From positions 186,001 through 250,000 of the forward strand of contig CALIEB010000001.1 of assembly GCA_938022205.1 (NCBI GenBank): a DNA stretch of 64,000 nucleotides, given 5' to 3'. Shown piece by piece: positions 16,900 to 25,276 of the stretch. This stretch comes from an uncultured Anaerolineae bacterium (lineage in GTDB: Bacteria; Chloroflexota; Anaerolineae; Aggregatilineales; Phototrophicaceae). The stretch's first letter is position 1; each line of letters opens with the position of its first letter. A model generated the notes under the pieces. That model was not told the origin of the DNA. It saw only the letters and a list, made by a program, of their open reading frames with translations, and did not search any database. A program made the translations under genes and the position numbers.

Positions 16900-17430
16900 A
16901 TGAAAGTTATCTTGTTACAGGACGTTTACAAGCACGGGGTGACGGGGGAGATTATCGACGTGGCGGACGGTTTCGCCCGCAATTATCTCATCCCCACAGG
17001 TCGTGCGCTGCAAGCCACCAAAGGGGCGATAAAGAGCCACCAACGCCTTTTGCAACAAGTGGAAGCCCGCCGCGCCCAATACGAAAAGCGCGTCAATGAA
17101 GTGGCGCGTCTTATCGACGGCACGGAGCTGCTGTTCGAACGCCGCGCTGCCGCCACTGGCAAGCTCTTCGGCTCGGTGACCACGCAAGAGATGGCGGACG
17201 AGCTGATGCGGGTGACAGGCATCGACATCAACCGCCGCCGCATTACCGTGCAAGGCATTCGTGAAGTCGGACACCACGTCGTGCCGGTGCGTTTGGGTAC
17301 AGAAATCACGCCCGTGCTGAACGTCATCGTGCTGCGTGAGGGCGAACTTGCCGATTTTCTTGCCAAGCGCAAAGCCGCCGAAGAAGCCAGCGCAGCCAGC
17401 GCAGAAACCACAGAAGCCAGCGCGGAATAA
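16900..17430 (+). CDS. rplI: 50S ribosomal protein L9
   Basis: 176 residues. The N-terminal RNA-binding domain is textbook L9: MKVILLQDVYKHGVTGEIID, then VADGFARNYLIPTGRALQAT. The long connecting helix (LLQQVEARRAQYEKRVNEVA) and C-terminal domain (LFGSVTTQEMADELMRVTG) follow. It is somewhat longer than the usual 148-150 residues because of an Ala/Glu-rich tail (EEASAASAETTEASAE). It binds 23S rRNA at the base of the L1 stalk. It has its own consensus promoter and its own terminator, so it is a single-gene transcript here rather than part of an rpsF-rpsR-rplI operon. Confidence 0.97.
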   Translation: MKVILLQDVYKHGVTGEIIDVADGFARNYLIPTGRALQATKGAIKSHQRLLQQVEARRAQYEKRVNEVARLIDGTELLFERRAAATGKLFGSVTTQEMADELMRVTGIDINRRRITVQGIREVGHHVVPVRLGTEITPVLNVIVLREGELADFLAKRKAAEEASAASAETTEASAE

Positions 17431-17464
17431 CTTCGAGCTGCTGACACACTGCTCAAATACCCAC

Positions 17465-17492
17465 AAGGCGCGCCCCCACACGCGCCTTTTTT
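17465..17492 (+). terminator. Rho-independent terminator of rplI
   Basis: A perfect 8-bp stem (AAGGCGCG with CGCGCCTT, 17465-17472 and 17481-17488) has an 8-base loop and is followed by a T-run. It lies 35 bases after the rplI stop. Confidence 0.9.
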
Positions 17493-17541
17493 GCTTGAGC
17501 AGCTTGTTGTGCCACGAGCTAATCATCCCGCAAACCACCCT

Positions 17542-17570
17542 CTGACAGAACGCCCCGCTAAGGGTATAAT
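17542..17570 (+). promoter_or_regulatory. Sigma-70 promoter of the RodZ-like gene
   Basis: CTGACA (17542-17547) and TATAAT (17565-17570) are 17 bases apart. The start site would fall about 26 bases before the preferred ATG at 17603. Confidence 0.8.
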
Positions 17571-17602
17571 GCCCGCAGCCGAAGCATATGCAAGAGAACG
17601 GT

Positions 17603-18778
17603 ATGAACTTCGCCGAACTAGGACGATACCTACAAGAGCATCGCAAGCTGCGCGAGCTAAGCCTAGACGAGGTGGTGGAAGCCATCAAAATCCGCCGCAC
17701 CACCCTTGAGGCATTCGAGCGCGGCGAGTTCAGCCGTTTCGAAAGCCCCGTACAGGTGCGTGGACTGCTGCGCAAGTACGCAGAACACTTGGGACTAAAC
17801 GGCGACCTTGTGCTGCGCTACTACGAGGATGCCACGCTGCCAAGCCGCAAACGCCGCACGCAAGAAGTCAAGCTCGTTGTCCCTAAAAGCATCACCGACA
17901 CGCCGCCCGCCATGCCCGCCGTGCGCGTGCGCCGCCAGCTCGTCGACTGGCGTAGCCTTTTCACTGCGCTAGGCATCATCACCGCGACGTTGATTTCGCT
18001 AGCCGTCATTGCGCTGGTGGCGGTTGAGTTCATTCGCACGCCTGACGACAGCATGAGCGTCGTCGAAGCCCCTGACGACTTGCTCGACTTACGCGACCGC
18101 CCGCCTACTGCCACCTACACCGCTTCGTGGACACCGCGCCCACCGCAGCCGACTGCTACGCCGCTTTTCACAGGCCCTTTAACAGGGCAAGGCTTACAAG
18201 TGACCATCGAGGGACTACATCGCTCGTGGGTGCAGGTCAAAAGCGACGGCGTGGAACAGTTCGCCGGCATCTTGCCGCCGGGGCAGCGCGCTGAATTCAC
18301 CGCCATCAGCCGTCTTGACATTCATCTAAGCAGTGCCAGCGGGGTGGCGTTAACATTCAACGGGCAGCGGCGCGACGTGGGCGGGCTGCGCGGGCAACGC
18401 ATGGACATTGTCTACACCACCGCCGGCTTAGACATTACACGGGGGCAAGGCGGCTATGACCCCACGCCCGAAATTAGCCCTACGCCGCTGCCAACCGCCA
18501 CCAGCATCGCGGGAACAGTTATCGCACGACTCACGCCGACCGTGACACCGGGTCCATCGCCCACGCCGTCCAAAACGCCCACTATCACGCTCACGCCGTC
18601 GGACACGCCAACGCCAACCGCAACGCCGACCGCAACGCTCACGCCCAGCCCGACGTTCACGCCGTCCAACACGCCAACCGCAACCCTGACACCAACCATC
18701 ACCAACACGCCCAGCCCGACGGCAATTTTACCGCCGCGCGCCACCGCCACAGGTCAGCCCACCGCCAAACCGAACTGA
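17603..18778 (+). CDS. RodZ-like helix-turn-helix membrane protein (DUF4115)
   Basis: About 391 residues. An N-terminal HTH_25 domain (FAELGRYLQEHRKLRELSLD, then AIKIRRTTLEAFERGEFSRF) spans residues 1-75. One membrane helix follows (ALGIITATLISLAVIALVAV, about 115-135). The outside part has a DUF4115-type beta domain (LQVTIEGLHRSWVQVKSDG, about 190-270) and a 100-residue Thr/Pro-rich tail (TPTATPTATLTPSPTFTPSN). RodZ links cytoplasmic MreB to the cell wall machinery; in this phylum the same architecture may have another role. The ATG at 17603 has AAGAG at six bases; one at 17588 would lie only about 11 bases after the promoter's predicted start. Confidence 0.88.
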   Translation: MNFAELGRYLQEHRKLRELSLDEVVEAIKIRRTTLEAFERGEFSRFESPVQVRGLLRKYAEHLGLNGDLVLRYYEDATLPSRKRRTQEVKLVVPKSITDTPPAMPAVRVRRQLVDWRSLFTALGIITATLISLAVIALVAVEFIRTPDDSMSVVEAPDDLLDLRDRPPTATYTASWTPRPPQPTATPLFTGPLTGQGLQVTIEGLHRSWVQVKSDGVEQFAGILPPGQRAEFTAISRLDIHLSSASGVALTFNGQRRDVGGLRGQRMDIVYTTAGLDITRGQGGYDPTPEISPTPLPTATSIAGTVIARLTPTVTPGPSPTPSKTPTITLTPSDTPTPTATPTATLTPSPTFTPSNTPTATLTPTITNTPSPTAILPPRATATGQPTAKPN

Positions 18779-18882
18779 TGCCTTGCCCTAAATTCTTGTC
18801 AATTGGCATGGCAAGGGCAAGGAATGGGGGTCACATGCTCCCTTCCCTCCACAACGTGGGAGCAAGGGCTGGGGATAGGGGT
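18779..18882. other. Non-coding stretch with two inverted repeats
   Basis: Directly after the RodZ-like stop, CCTTGCCC (18781-18788) is complementary to GGGCAAGG (18815-18822), and TGCTCCC (18836-18842) to GGGAGCA (18858-18864). Neither is followed by a T-run. No credible gene is seen between 18779 and 19083. Confidence 0.5.
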
Positions 18883-19021
18883 CGCACCTTGTGCGCGTGG
18901 ACACCGCACCTTGTGCGCGGCGTGCCTTGCGACCACGCAACCGACCCGCACCTTGTGCGCCTTGCGACCGCACCTTGTGCGCGTGGACACCGCACCTTGT
19001 GCGCCTTGCGACCGCACCTTG
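18883..19021. repeat. 22-bp interspersed repeat patch (CGCACCTTGTGCG units)
   Basis: The self-complementary core CGCACCTTGTGCG begins at 18883, 18905, 18947, 18969 and 18991, with a truncated copy at 19013. The period is 22 bases except for one 42-base unit at 18905. The spacers alternate between GTGGACAC and CTTGCGAC types. A block of two cores (18883-18918) recurs at 18969-19004. Each core can form a 5-bp hairpin with a 3-base loop. The truncated last copy runs into a T6 tract. Confidence 0.9.
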
Positions 19022-19046
19022 TTTTTTGCTTATCGTCATCTATAAA
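19019..19046 (+). promoter_or_regulatory. Probable promoter of rimO, -35 supplied by the last repeat copy
   Basis: TTGTTT (19019-19024) and TATAAA (19041-19046) are 16 bases apart. The -35 lies at the point where the last CGCACCTTG repeat breaks into a T-tract. Confidence 0.5.
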
Positions 19047-19083
19047 ATAAGCTGTTTTCCCCAACCGTTTTCTAGGAGCTTGC

Positions 19084-20523
19084 ATGTCGCCCAAACCCCG
19101 CCCTAAGTCGCGCAAAGACAAGTTTTATTTGGTCAGTCTTGGCTGCTCCAAGAACACCGTTGACAGTGAGAGCATCGCCCAAGTGCTGCAGCAAAACCAC
19201 ATGCTCAGCGTGAGCGCGCCGCAAGATGCCGAAGTGCTGATTGTCAACACCTGCGGGTTTATCGACAATGCCAAGCAAGAGAGCATTAACGTACTGCGTG
19301 AGCTGGTGGCGGGCAAACGCTACGGACAGATGGTCATTGCGGCGGGCTGCCTTTCCCAGCGTTACGGCGCGGCACTCGTACAAGAGGTGGCGGGCTTAGA
19401 CGGCGTAATTGGCACGCGCCGTTGGATGGATATCTTCGACCTTATCACGCGGCTGCGCCAACGCCCGCACCCTGAGCCGCTCTATCATCTGCCCAGCGAA
19501 GCCAACGTGGTGGGATTAGACGAACGCGGCGTGCTGCGTGCCAGCGTGCAAGGCGCGAGTGCCTACCTCAAAATCGCTGACGGCTGCCGTCGCCCGTGTG
19601 CCTTCTGTGCCATTCCCAAAATCAAAGGAACAGCAGTCAGCCGTCCCGTCGCGAGCATCGTCGCAGAGGCAGTCAAGTTGCAAGCGTTGGGTGTGAAAGA
19701 GCTGCTGCTCATCGCGCAAGACACCACCGACTACGGCTATGACTTAGGGCTGAAAGACGGGCTAGCACACTTGCTCGAAGCCATCGTGACCGCCGCGCCC
19801 AATATTCCGTGGATTCGCATCATGTACGCCTATCCGGGCTATGTCACCGAGAAACTCATGGCGACAATGGCGCAATACCCGCAAATCCTACCCTATCTCG
19901 ACATGCCGCTGCAGCATGGACACCGCGAAACGCTCAAGCGCATGAAACGCCCTGCCAACATCGAATGGGTCTACGAGACCGTCGGCAAGCTGCGCGCCAT
20001 GATCCCCAATCTCGCTGTGCGCACGACGTTCATCGTCGGCTACCCGGGCGAAACGGACGAAGAGTTTGAGGGCTTGCTGACGTTCGTCAAAGACCTGCAG
20101 TTTGACCGCGTAGGCGCGTTCAAGTACAGCTATGAGATTGGCACACCCAGCGCAACCTTGCCCAATCAAGTGGCGGACGAGGTCAAAGAGGCGCGCTACG
20201 ATGCTCTCATGCGCCTGCAGCAGGGCATCAGCCTCGCTAAAAATCAGGCTTGGGTGGGTAAAACGCTGGACGTGCTGGTAGAGGGACACGGGGTCAGCGA
20301 GGACGACAGCAGCGCGACCCTCAGCCTTGCGCGCAGCTTCCGCGACGCGCCCGAAATTGACGGCTATGTGTTGGTGGAAGGCGAGCTGCCTGTGGGTGAG
20401 ATTGTGCCAGTACGCATCACCGGCGCGACCACTTACGACCTCATCGGCACGGTCGAAACGTCCGCGCCCATTGTCATCGAGGCGGGCAAACGCTACGGTG
20501 AGGGCATGCTGCCGCTTTCATAA
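19084..20523 (+). CDS. rimO: Ribosomal protein uS12 methylthiotransferase RimO
   Basis: 479 residues with the three-domain layout of methylthiotransferases. The N-terminal MTTase domain has cluster-binding cysteines in FYLVSLGCSKNTVDSE, VNTCGFIDNA and AAGCLSQRYG. The radical-SAM domain has GCRRPCAFCAIP (CxxxCxxC, about residue 165), and a C-terminal TRAM domain ends at about 479. The SLGCSKNTVDSE start is diagnostic for RimO rather than MiaB. It adds a methylthio group to an aspartate of ribosomal protein S12. AGGAG precedes the ATG. It ends one base short of the convergent RNase Z gene, with no terminator between. Confidence 0.96.
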   Translation: MSPKPRPKSRKDKFYLVSLGCSKNTVDSESIAQVLQQNHMLSVSAPQDAEVLIVNTCGFIDNAKQESINVLRELVAGKRYGQMVIAAGCLSQRYGAALVQEVAGLDGVIGTRRWMDIFDLITRLRQRPHPEPLYHLPSEANVVGLDERGVLRASVQGASAYLKIADGCRRPCAFCAIPKIKGTAVSRPVASIVAEAVKLQALGVKELLLIAQDTTDYGYDLGLKDGLAHLLEAIVTAAPNIPWIRIMYAYPGYVTEKLMATMAQYPQILPYLDMPLQHGHRETLKRMKRPANIEWVYETVGKLRAMIPNLAVRTTFIVGYPGETDEEFEGLLTFVKDLQFDRVGAFKYSYEIGTPSATLPNQVADEVKEARYDALMRLQQGISLAKNQAWVGKTLDVLVEGHGVSEDDSSATLSLARSFRDAPEIDGYVLVEGELPVGEIVPVRITGATTYDLIGTVETSAPIVIEAGKRYGEGMLPLS

Positions 20524-20524
20524 C

Positions 20525-21517
20525 CTAAAACGGCATATCCTCGTCCAGCACGTCAATTGGCTGGTTAGGGTCACGCACAACTTTTTGCAGCGGCAAGCTG
20601 CGTCCAACGCGAAAGTGGTCAAAGTCGCGCACGACATAAGCCTGCTCAAACGCTCTTTGCGCCTCTTGAATCATCTCGCGCTCGCTATAGCGGCGCGAAA
20701 TGTGCGTGAGCAGCAGGTGTTTCACGTTCGCCTCGCGCGCCAAAACGCCCGCTTGGTGCGCCGTGATATGCCCATATGCCGCCGCCATCTCGCGGTCGCG
20801 CTCTAAAAACGTGGCTTCGGTCACCAGCACATCAGCATCATCCACATAAGGACGCAAGATGTCGGTGCGCGCGGTGTCGCCAGTAAACACCAGCTTTGTT
20901 CCCTTGACCGTTTCGCCTAGCACCATCTCCGGCGTAATGACGCGCCCATCCGCCAGCGAAATGCTTTCGCCGCGCACCAAGCGCGCGCGCTCAGCGTTAT
21001 GTGGCACGCCCAGCGCGTCCGCCTGTTCGGCTAAAAAAGGGCGATGGTCGCGCTCTTGAAAGATGTAGCCATAGCAGCCGCGCCCGCGATGCACCACTGG
21101 GAACGCGCTGATGCTGTAGTGCTTGGTCTCCACCAACAGCCCGCCCTGCCCTGTAACGGGTGTCAGGGTTATCGGAATGCGCGGCTCTTGGTCACGCAAC
21201 ACCACGTCGTAAATGAGCGACTTGACACGTTCGAGCGTGGCGTGACTGCCCCAGATGTCCAAGTGCGGCACGGTTTCCCAGCGCGCAAACGTTGACACCA
21301 GCCCGCCCAGCCCTAGCAAATGGTCAAGGTGCGGGTGCGTCAGCAGCACGCGATTGAGCCGCCTAAAGCCCATGCCTGCCTGCAAAATCTGCCGCTGCGT
21401 GCCTTCGCCACAGTCAACCAAGTAGCGATCTTGGTCGGTAAACACCGCCGTCGATGACAACCCACGATGCACCGAAGGCGCAGAGGCTGACGTACCCAGA
21501 AAAATAAGCTCGAACAT
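20525..21517 (-). CDS. rnz: Ribonuclease Z
   Basis: 330 residues of the metallo-beta-lactamase fold. The start FELIFLGTSASAPSVHRGLS and the metal motif THPHLDHLLGLGG (about residues 60-72) are those of RNase Z, as are TGDTART (about 215) and the final LLTHISRRYSEREM. It makes the 3' endonucleolytic cut in tRNA precursors. The ATG at 21517 has GGAG at eight bases; a TTG further upstream is unlikely. It is the last gene of the long minus-strand run that starts at 30975, separated from the GT39-type gene by 23 bases. Confidence 0.95.
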   Translation of the reverse strand: MFELIFLGTSASAPSVHRGLSSTAVFTDQDRYLVDCGEGTQRQILQAGMGFRRLNRVLLTHPHLDHLLGLGGLVSTFARWETVPHLDIWGSHATLERVKSLIYDVVLRDQEPRIPITLTPVTGQGGLLVETKHYSISAFPVVHRGRGCYGYIFQERDHRPFLAEQADALGVPHNAERARLVRGESISLADGRVITPEMVLGETVKGTKLVFTGDTARTDILRPYVDDADVLVTEATFLERDREMAAAYGHITAHQAGVLAREANVKHLLLTHISRRYSEREMIQEAQRAFEQAYVVRDFDHFRVGRSLPLQKVVRDPNQPIDVLDEDMPF

Positions 21518-21540
21518 CACGCTTTCTCCCAACGCCTGTG

Positions 21541-23571
21541 CTAGGGCGCAATCTCAATCTCAGTCAAGATCAGGCGGTCTCCTCGCTCCTGCTGCTGCGC
21601 GTCAAAAATCGACAACCGCGCCCCGGTCTCAGACTGGTACGCGCCAATGGCAATGTCATACGCGCCCGCCAAAAAGGGTTTATCAAGCAGGATGCTCGTC
21701 ACCTGCACGAACACGTCGCGTTCACGCAGCGTGCGCGGCGACACGCCAATCGTGTCACGGTTGGCAACAATGGTGACGGGGTCGCTTAAGATGTGGTGAA
21801 AAAAGGTCAAATCGCGGGGAATTACCCCCTCAATCCGCCAATAGTTGACAATTTCAACCACCTCGTTGAGATGGTAGGTAGTCTTGCCGTTGGATTGGTA
21901 GCCCAACCACGTTACGTTGCCACCAAAGCGTACAGGCGGAAACAGCACGTCCTCGTTGATGAGGTCATAGCCGTACAGGACGGGTGTAGTCGTCGTGTAA
22001 ACCCCCAAGCGGCTGGCGAGCAAGTCTTCTACGTCCATCAACAGCACACGGTCACGCGGCAGTGTGTCGTCGTTAAGGAACGTGCCTTGCGACAACCACT
22101 CACGCACGACTGGATGGGCGTTTTCCAGCGCGTTCGCCTCCACCAGCACGACCTGCTGTGCCGCGCCGCCGTTGGTAAACACCAGCGTGCTGCGGCAGTC
22201 AACAAGGCGCACGTTAGTCAGGTCACGACGGTTCATCATCAGCAGCATCTTCTGCGTGTCGTGCAGCACGCGGGGCGTTTGTTGCTCTGCCCACTGCGGA
22301 AAGCAAAGCACCGTGTTGGTGTTAGCGATGGTACGGTCGAGGTGACGCGCTAGCTGGTGCAGGTCGGTGTGATAGACGGCGCGCACGTCGCGTTGCTTCG
22401 CCCAACGTCCGAACAAGTCTTGGCTCGTCCAGAGCAAATTGCCGCCTAACAAGACCAGCACCACCACGCCTAAGATAACAGGCTGGCGCAGCAGCAAGTT
22501 AAGCCGCTGCACCGCCAGTGCGAAGAAAATCGCCACCAGCGGCAGCCACGCCCCCACGCTTAAGAAGTTAGGAGCAGTTTCAGCGAAGAGCAGCACAGGC
22601 AACAGCACGAGCAAGAAGATAAGCAGCAGCGCGTAACGCGAGCCGCGCGCGTGAACGAGCGCAACGCCAAAGCCAATCACCACGAGGATAAATGTTAACG
22701 GGTCAAAAAGCGGACGCTGCGGCAGGTTGTATTCAGGGAGCATGTCACCCACTGCAAAGAACGCGCCCAACTGCGTAGGCAAGCGCACCAGCAGTTCAGC
22801 GGCATCCGCCACGACGCGACGATTGGCGAGGCTTTCCGGGCGGTTAACCACAAACAGCACGAAGGGCAACGCGACCACCATCAGCAACACAATCGTAAAG
22901 CCCAATAACGTCAACCGCTGCTTAGGCACAGGACGATGGGTCAGAACGTAATACGTGATAAAGAACATCGCGCCCAGCACCAACAGCAAGCCCGCCGCAT
23001 GAACATACAGCGAAAACCCCAACGTGCCGCCCAGCGCGGCAAACGCCAGCGTTGTCGTGTTCGTCTCGGATGTGGTGCGGCGGTAAATGCGCATGGCATG
23101 CACCAGTGTGAACAGCACCAACGTCACTATCAGCGGTAGCAGCGCGTAAGTCACTATCAAGCGTGACGAGAGAACCGCCCAAAAGTTAACCGCCAGCAGA
23201 GCCATTGCCAGCAAGCCCACGCCGCGCCCAAAGAGGCGGCTGCCCAGCGCATAGACCAATGCCAGCGTCACACCGCCCGCCCAAACCGAAAACAGCCGCC
23301 AGACGATGAGGCTGCTGCCCGCGAAGGTGGTGGTAAATGCTAGCGCGGTCGGATAGAGGGCTTCGTAAGGGTAACCGTCTACGCCCTCTAAGAACACGCC
23401 GATGCGCCCCTGTCGCACTTGTTCGGCAAGGCGAATGGTGATAGTCTCGGCTTCGGTGATGCCGGCCGGCAGGTCGTTCAGCTGCCACAGGCGCAGCCCC
23501 ATTGCGCCCATGAACACCAGCACCGCTAGCAAATAATAAACCCGTTTCGAAATGTCCATCTTCCCCAACAA
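21541..23571 (-). CDS. GT39-like polytopic membrane glycosyltransferase
   Basis: About 676 residues, with roughly a dozen membrane helices in the first 430 and a soluble C-terminal domain. The first outside loop reads LPAGITEAETITIRLAEQV, with the acidic EAE in the position where GT-C/GT39 enzymes keep their catalytic acidic residues. They move a sugar from a polyprenyl-phosphate donor onto lipid, glycan or protein. The C-terminal part (NVTWLGYQSNGKTTYHLNEV near 560) looks like an extracellular beta domain. The true start is uncertain: an ATG at 23559 sits right against GGGGAAG with no spacing, so a TTG at 23571 is given. The context is a run of cellulase-like proteins, which suggests surface glycan work. 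Confidence 0.78.
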   Translation of the reverse strand: MLGKMDISKRVYYLLAVLVFMGAMGLRLWQLNDLPAGITEAETITIRLAEQVRQGRIGVFLEGVDGYPYEALYPTALAFTTTFAGSSLIVWRLFSVWAGGVTLALVYALGSRLFGRGVGLLAMALLAVNFWAVLSSRLIVTYALLPLIVTLVLFTLVHAMRIYRRTTSETNTTTLAFAALGGTLGFSLYVHAAGLLLVLGAMFFITYYVLTHRPVPKQRLTLLGFTIVLLMVVALPFVLFVVNRPESLANRRVVADAAELLVRLPTQLGAFFAVGDMLPEYNLPQRPLFDPLTFILVVIGFGVALVHARGSRYALLLIFLLVLLPVLLFAETAPNFLSVGAWLPLVAIFFALAVQRLNLLLRQPVILGVVVLVLLGGNLLWTSQDLFGRWAKQRDVRAVYHTDLHQLARHLDRTIANTNTVLCFPQWAEQQTPRVLHDTQKMLLMMNRRDLTNVRLVDCRSTLVFTNGGAAQQVVLVEANALENAHPVVREWLSQGTFLNDDTLPRDRVLLMDVEDLLASRLGVYTTTTPVLYGYDLINEDVLFPPVRFGGNVTWLGYQSNGKTTYHLNEVVEIVNYWRIEGVIPRDLTFFHHILSDPVTIVANRDTIGVSPRTLRERDVFVQVTSILLDKPFLAGAYDIAIGAYQSETGARLSIFDAQQQERGDRLILTEIEIAP

Positions 23572-23579
23572 TCGCTATG

Positions 23580-24086
23580 CTAAAGAGAGCCAGCCCAAGC
23601 ACTTAATCCTAACACCGCTACGCCCAAGATGCAATTTATTGCCGTGAGCAGCGTTTCGCGGCGCGCTAGCTGCTGCCATTGGGCTGCGTCACCTTTTGCC
23701 TTTTCGCGCAGCAGCGACACGCGCTCGAGCGCAGGGGCAACGCCGTACTGCAAGACTACGCCCACAATCGCCATGAAGACAATCAGCAGGTGCTTTGCCA
23801 GCATGACCTGTGACCACGTGTTGTCAAACGTCAAAAAGCCGTCATAGTAGGGGTCGGCGGTCATCTGAAACAAGCCCGTGACGATAAGCGTGGCAAGGCA
23901 CAGATTGCTGATGCTATAAAAGCGCGTGCGCAGCTGCGAGAGCAGGCGATAGAGGGCGGGTTGTTCTTGTAGCACGCGCCGTACGGCGGGATAGACCAGT
24001 ATCATCGTCACCAACAGCCCGCCAATCCAAATCACGGTGGCGAGGATGTGGAAGAACAGGCTAAGGGCAAGCGTGGACGTTGCCAA
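23580..24086 (-). CDS. CopD-like membrane protein
   Basis: About 168 residues and four membrane helices: LALSLFFHILATVIWIGGLL, then a helix around FYSISNLCLATLIVTGLFQM, then MLAKHLLIVFMAIVGVVLQY and a C-terminal one ending LGVAVLGLSAWAGSL. Histidines in helix 1 and helix 3 match the heme- or copper-coordinating positions in CopD/DUF2269-type proteins. A TTG at 24086 is chosen because AGGAGGAG stands directly before it at proper spacing; the open frame extends much further upstream but there it only shadows the cellulase-like gene. It overlaps that gene's end by 26 bases, so translation is probably coupled. Confidence 0.75.
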   Translation of the reverse strand: MATSTLALSLFFHILATVIWIGGLLVTMILVYPAVRRVLQEQPALYRLLSQLRTRFYSISNLCLATLIVTGLFQMTADPYYDGFLTFDNTWSQVMLAKHLLIVFMAIVGVVLQYGVAPALERVSLLREKAKGDAAQWQQLARRETLLTAINCILGVAVLGLSAWAGSL

Positions 24087-25275
24087 GATACTCCTCCTCT
24101 GTTGCGTTTTCTTTGCCTTCGGGCAAGATAACATCACCGCAGACCTTGCGCATGCGCGCCAACGCCATGAACGCCGGCAGGTGATAGCGGTCAAAGGTGC
24201 TGATAGACCACCAATACTGCTCGTTAGCGCGCGTCCAGAACGGGTTCTGCATGTAAATGACGTTGACCAAGCCCACCCAGGGCCGCCAGTGCGCGATGAT
24301 GTACTCAAAGGCGCGCACCATATATTCGGCGCGCTGCTCTTCTGTGACGGCAAACCAAGCGTAATCGGGGTTGATGGGGTCGGTGGTATAGCCCATCTCA
24401 AGGATTGCCATTTGGCGCGCGCCGTCGTCGTGCCGCAGCATGATTTTGCGTAAATCTTCAACGCGGCGAAAGGTAAACCAACGCCCGATGCCGTCGCGTT
24501 CGGCATCGTCGGGACCATATTCGGGCGGCGAGAACCCCATCGCATGCACGCCGACCACGTCCACGTACTGTTGGAAGCCGGCACGATACATGGCATCAAA
24601 GTAGATGTCGTCGCGGTGTGCCTCGTCGTCGTGCGTGCCAGTCGGCGCGAGACCCGCCGAAATAACCAGCGCGTCGGGGTCGGCGGCGCGGATGGCGGTG
24701 CTGCACGCTGCCAGCAGGCGCACATATCCGTCGGCATCCGGCGCGTTGCCACCCCACTCGCGGCTGAGGTTGGGCTCGTTCCAGATTTGATAGGCGACAA
24801 TGCGCCCACGATAGCGCGCCGCCACCGTTCGGCAGTAATTCGCCCAATCGGCAAGGTTTTGCGGTGGCGCGTCGTATTTCTCGTCGTCACTGCCGCGCCC
24901 GCTCGCCAGCGTCCAATCAGGCACTTGCCCCAAGCGCGCAATCAGACGCAGCCCACGCCGCTCGGTCTCAGCGAGAATGCGGTCAGCCTCGTGGAACGTC
25001 CACGCGCCGCGCGTTGGCTCCATGTCACGCCACGCGAACGTTTGCTTAACGTGGCTGAAGCGCAACATCTGCACGGAATCAAGCTGATAGCCCACGTAGC
25101 CGTTATCCCACCACGCGAACACCTGAATGCTATAGGTAAGCGACACGAACGGCGTGTCACGCACCAAGTCCCCACGAAAGGGGTCTTGGGGGCGCGTCAG
25201 CGCAATCACCCCACCTAAGACAAAAAGGGCGAGCAACATGCCCGCCCCCCACAGCGTTTTGCGTCGACGCGGCAT
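24061..25275 (-). CDS. Cellulase-like (GH5/GH39-type TIM barrel) membrane-anchored protein
   Basis: 404 residues. An N-terminal signal anchor (LWGAGMLLALFVLGGVIAL) is followed by a single TIM-barrel domain. The acid/base Glu lies in IWNEPNLSREWGG (about residue 178) and the likely nucleophile Glu in AILEMGYTTDP (about 300), the strand-4 and strand-7 positions of clan GH-A. It should act outside the cell on a beta-linked polysaccharide, which is unidentified. The ATG follows the previous gene's stop by one base. It is one of four paralogues in a row. Confidence 0.82.
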   Translation of the reverse strand: MPRRRKTLWGAGMLLALFVLGGVIALTRPQDPFRGDLVRDTPFVSLTYSIQVFAWWDNGYVGYQLDSVQMLRFSHVKQTFAWRDMEPTRGAWTFHEADRILAETERRGLRLIARLGQVPDWTLASGRGSDDEKYDAPPQNLADWANYCRTVAARYRGRIVAYQIWNEPNLSREWGGNAPDADGYVRLLAACSTAIRAADPDALVISAGLAPTGTHDDEAHRDDIYFDAMYRAGFQQYVDVVGVHAMGFSPPEYGPDDAERDGIGRWFTFRRVEDLRKIMLRHDDGARQMAILEMGYTTDPINPDYAWFAVTEEQRAEYMVRAFEYIIAHWRPWVGLVNVIYMQNPFWTRANEQYWWSISTFDRYHLPAFMALARMRKVCGDVILPEGKENATEEEYLGNVHACP

Positions 25276-25276
25276 G

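Noticed and set aside
18883-19021. CRISPR array
   Set aside because: Cores are only 13 bases, spacers 8-9 bases and recurrent rather than unique, and there are no cas genes.
18778-19121. Several short frames through the 22-bp repeat patch on both strands
   Set aside because: Repeats read in every frame as the same Arg/Thr/Cys-rich peptides; no start site or family supports coding.
24087-24941. N-terminal extension of the CopD-like reading frame
   Set aside because: It overlaps the cellulase-like gene in another frame, has Arg/Thr/Ser-rich shadow composition, and the ribosome site and homology begin at 24086.
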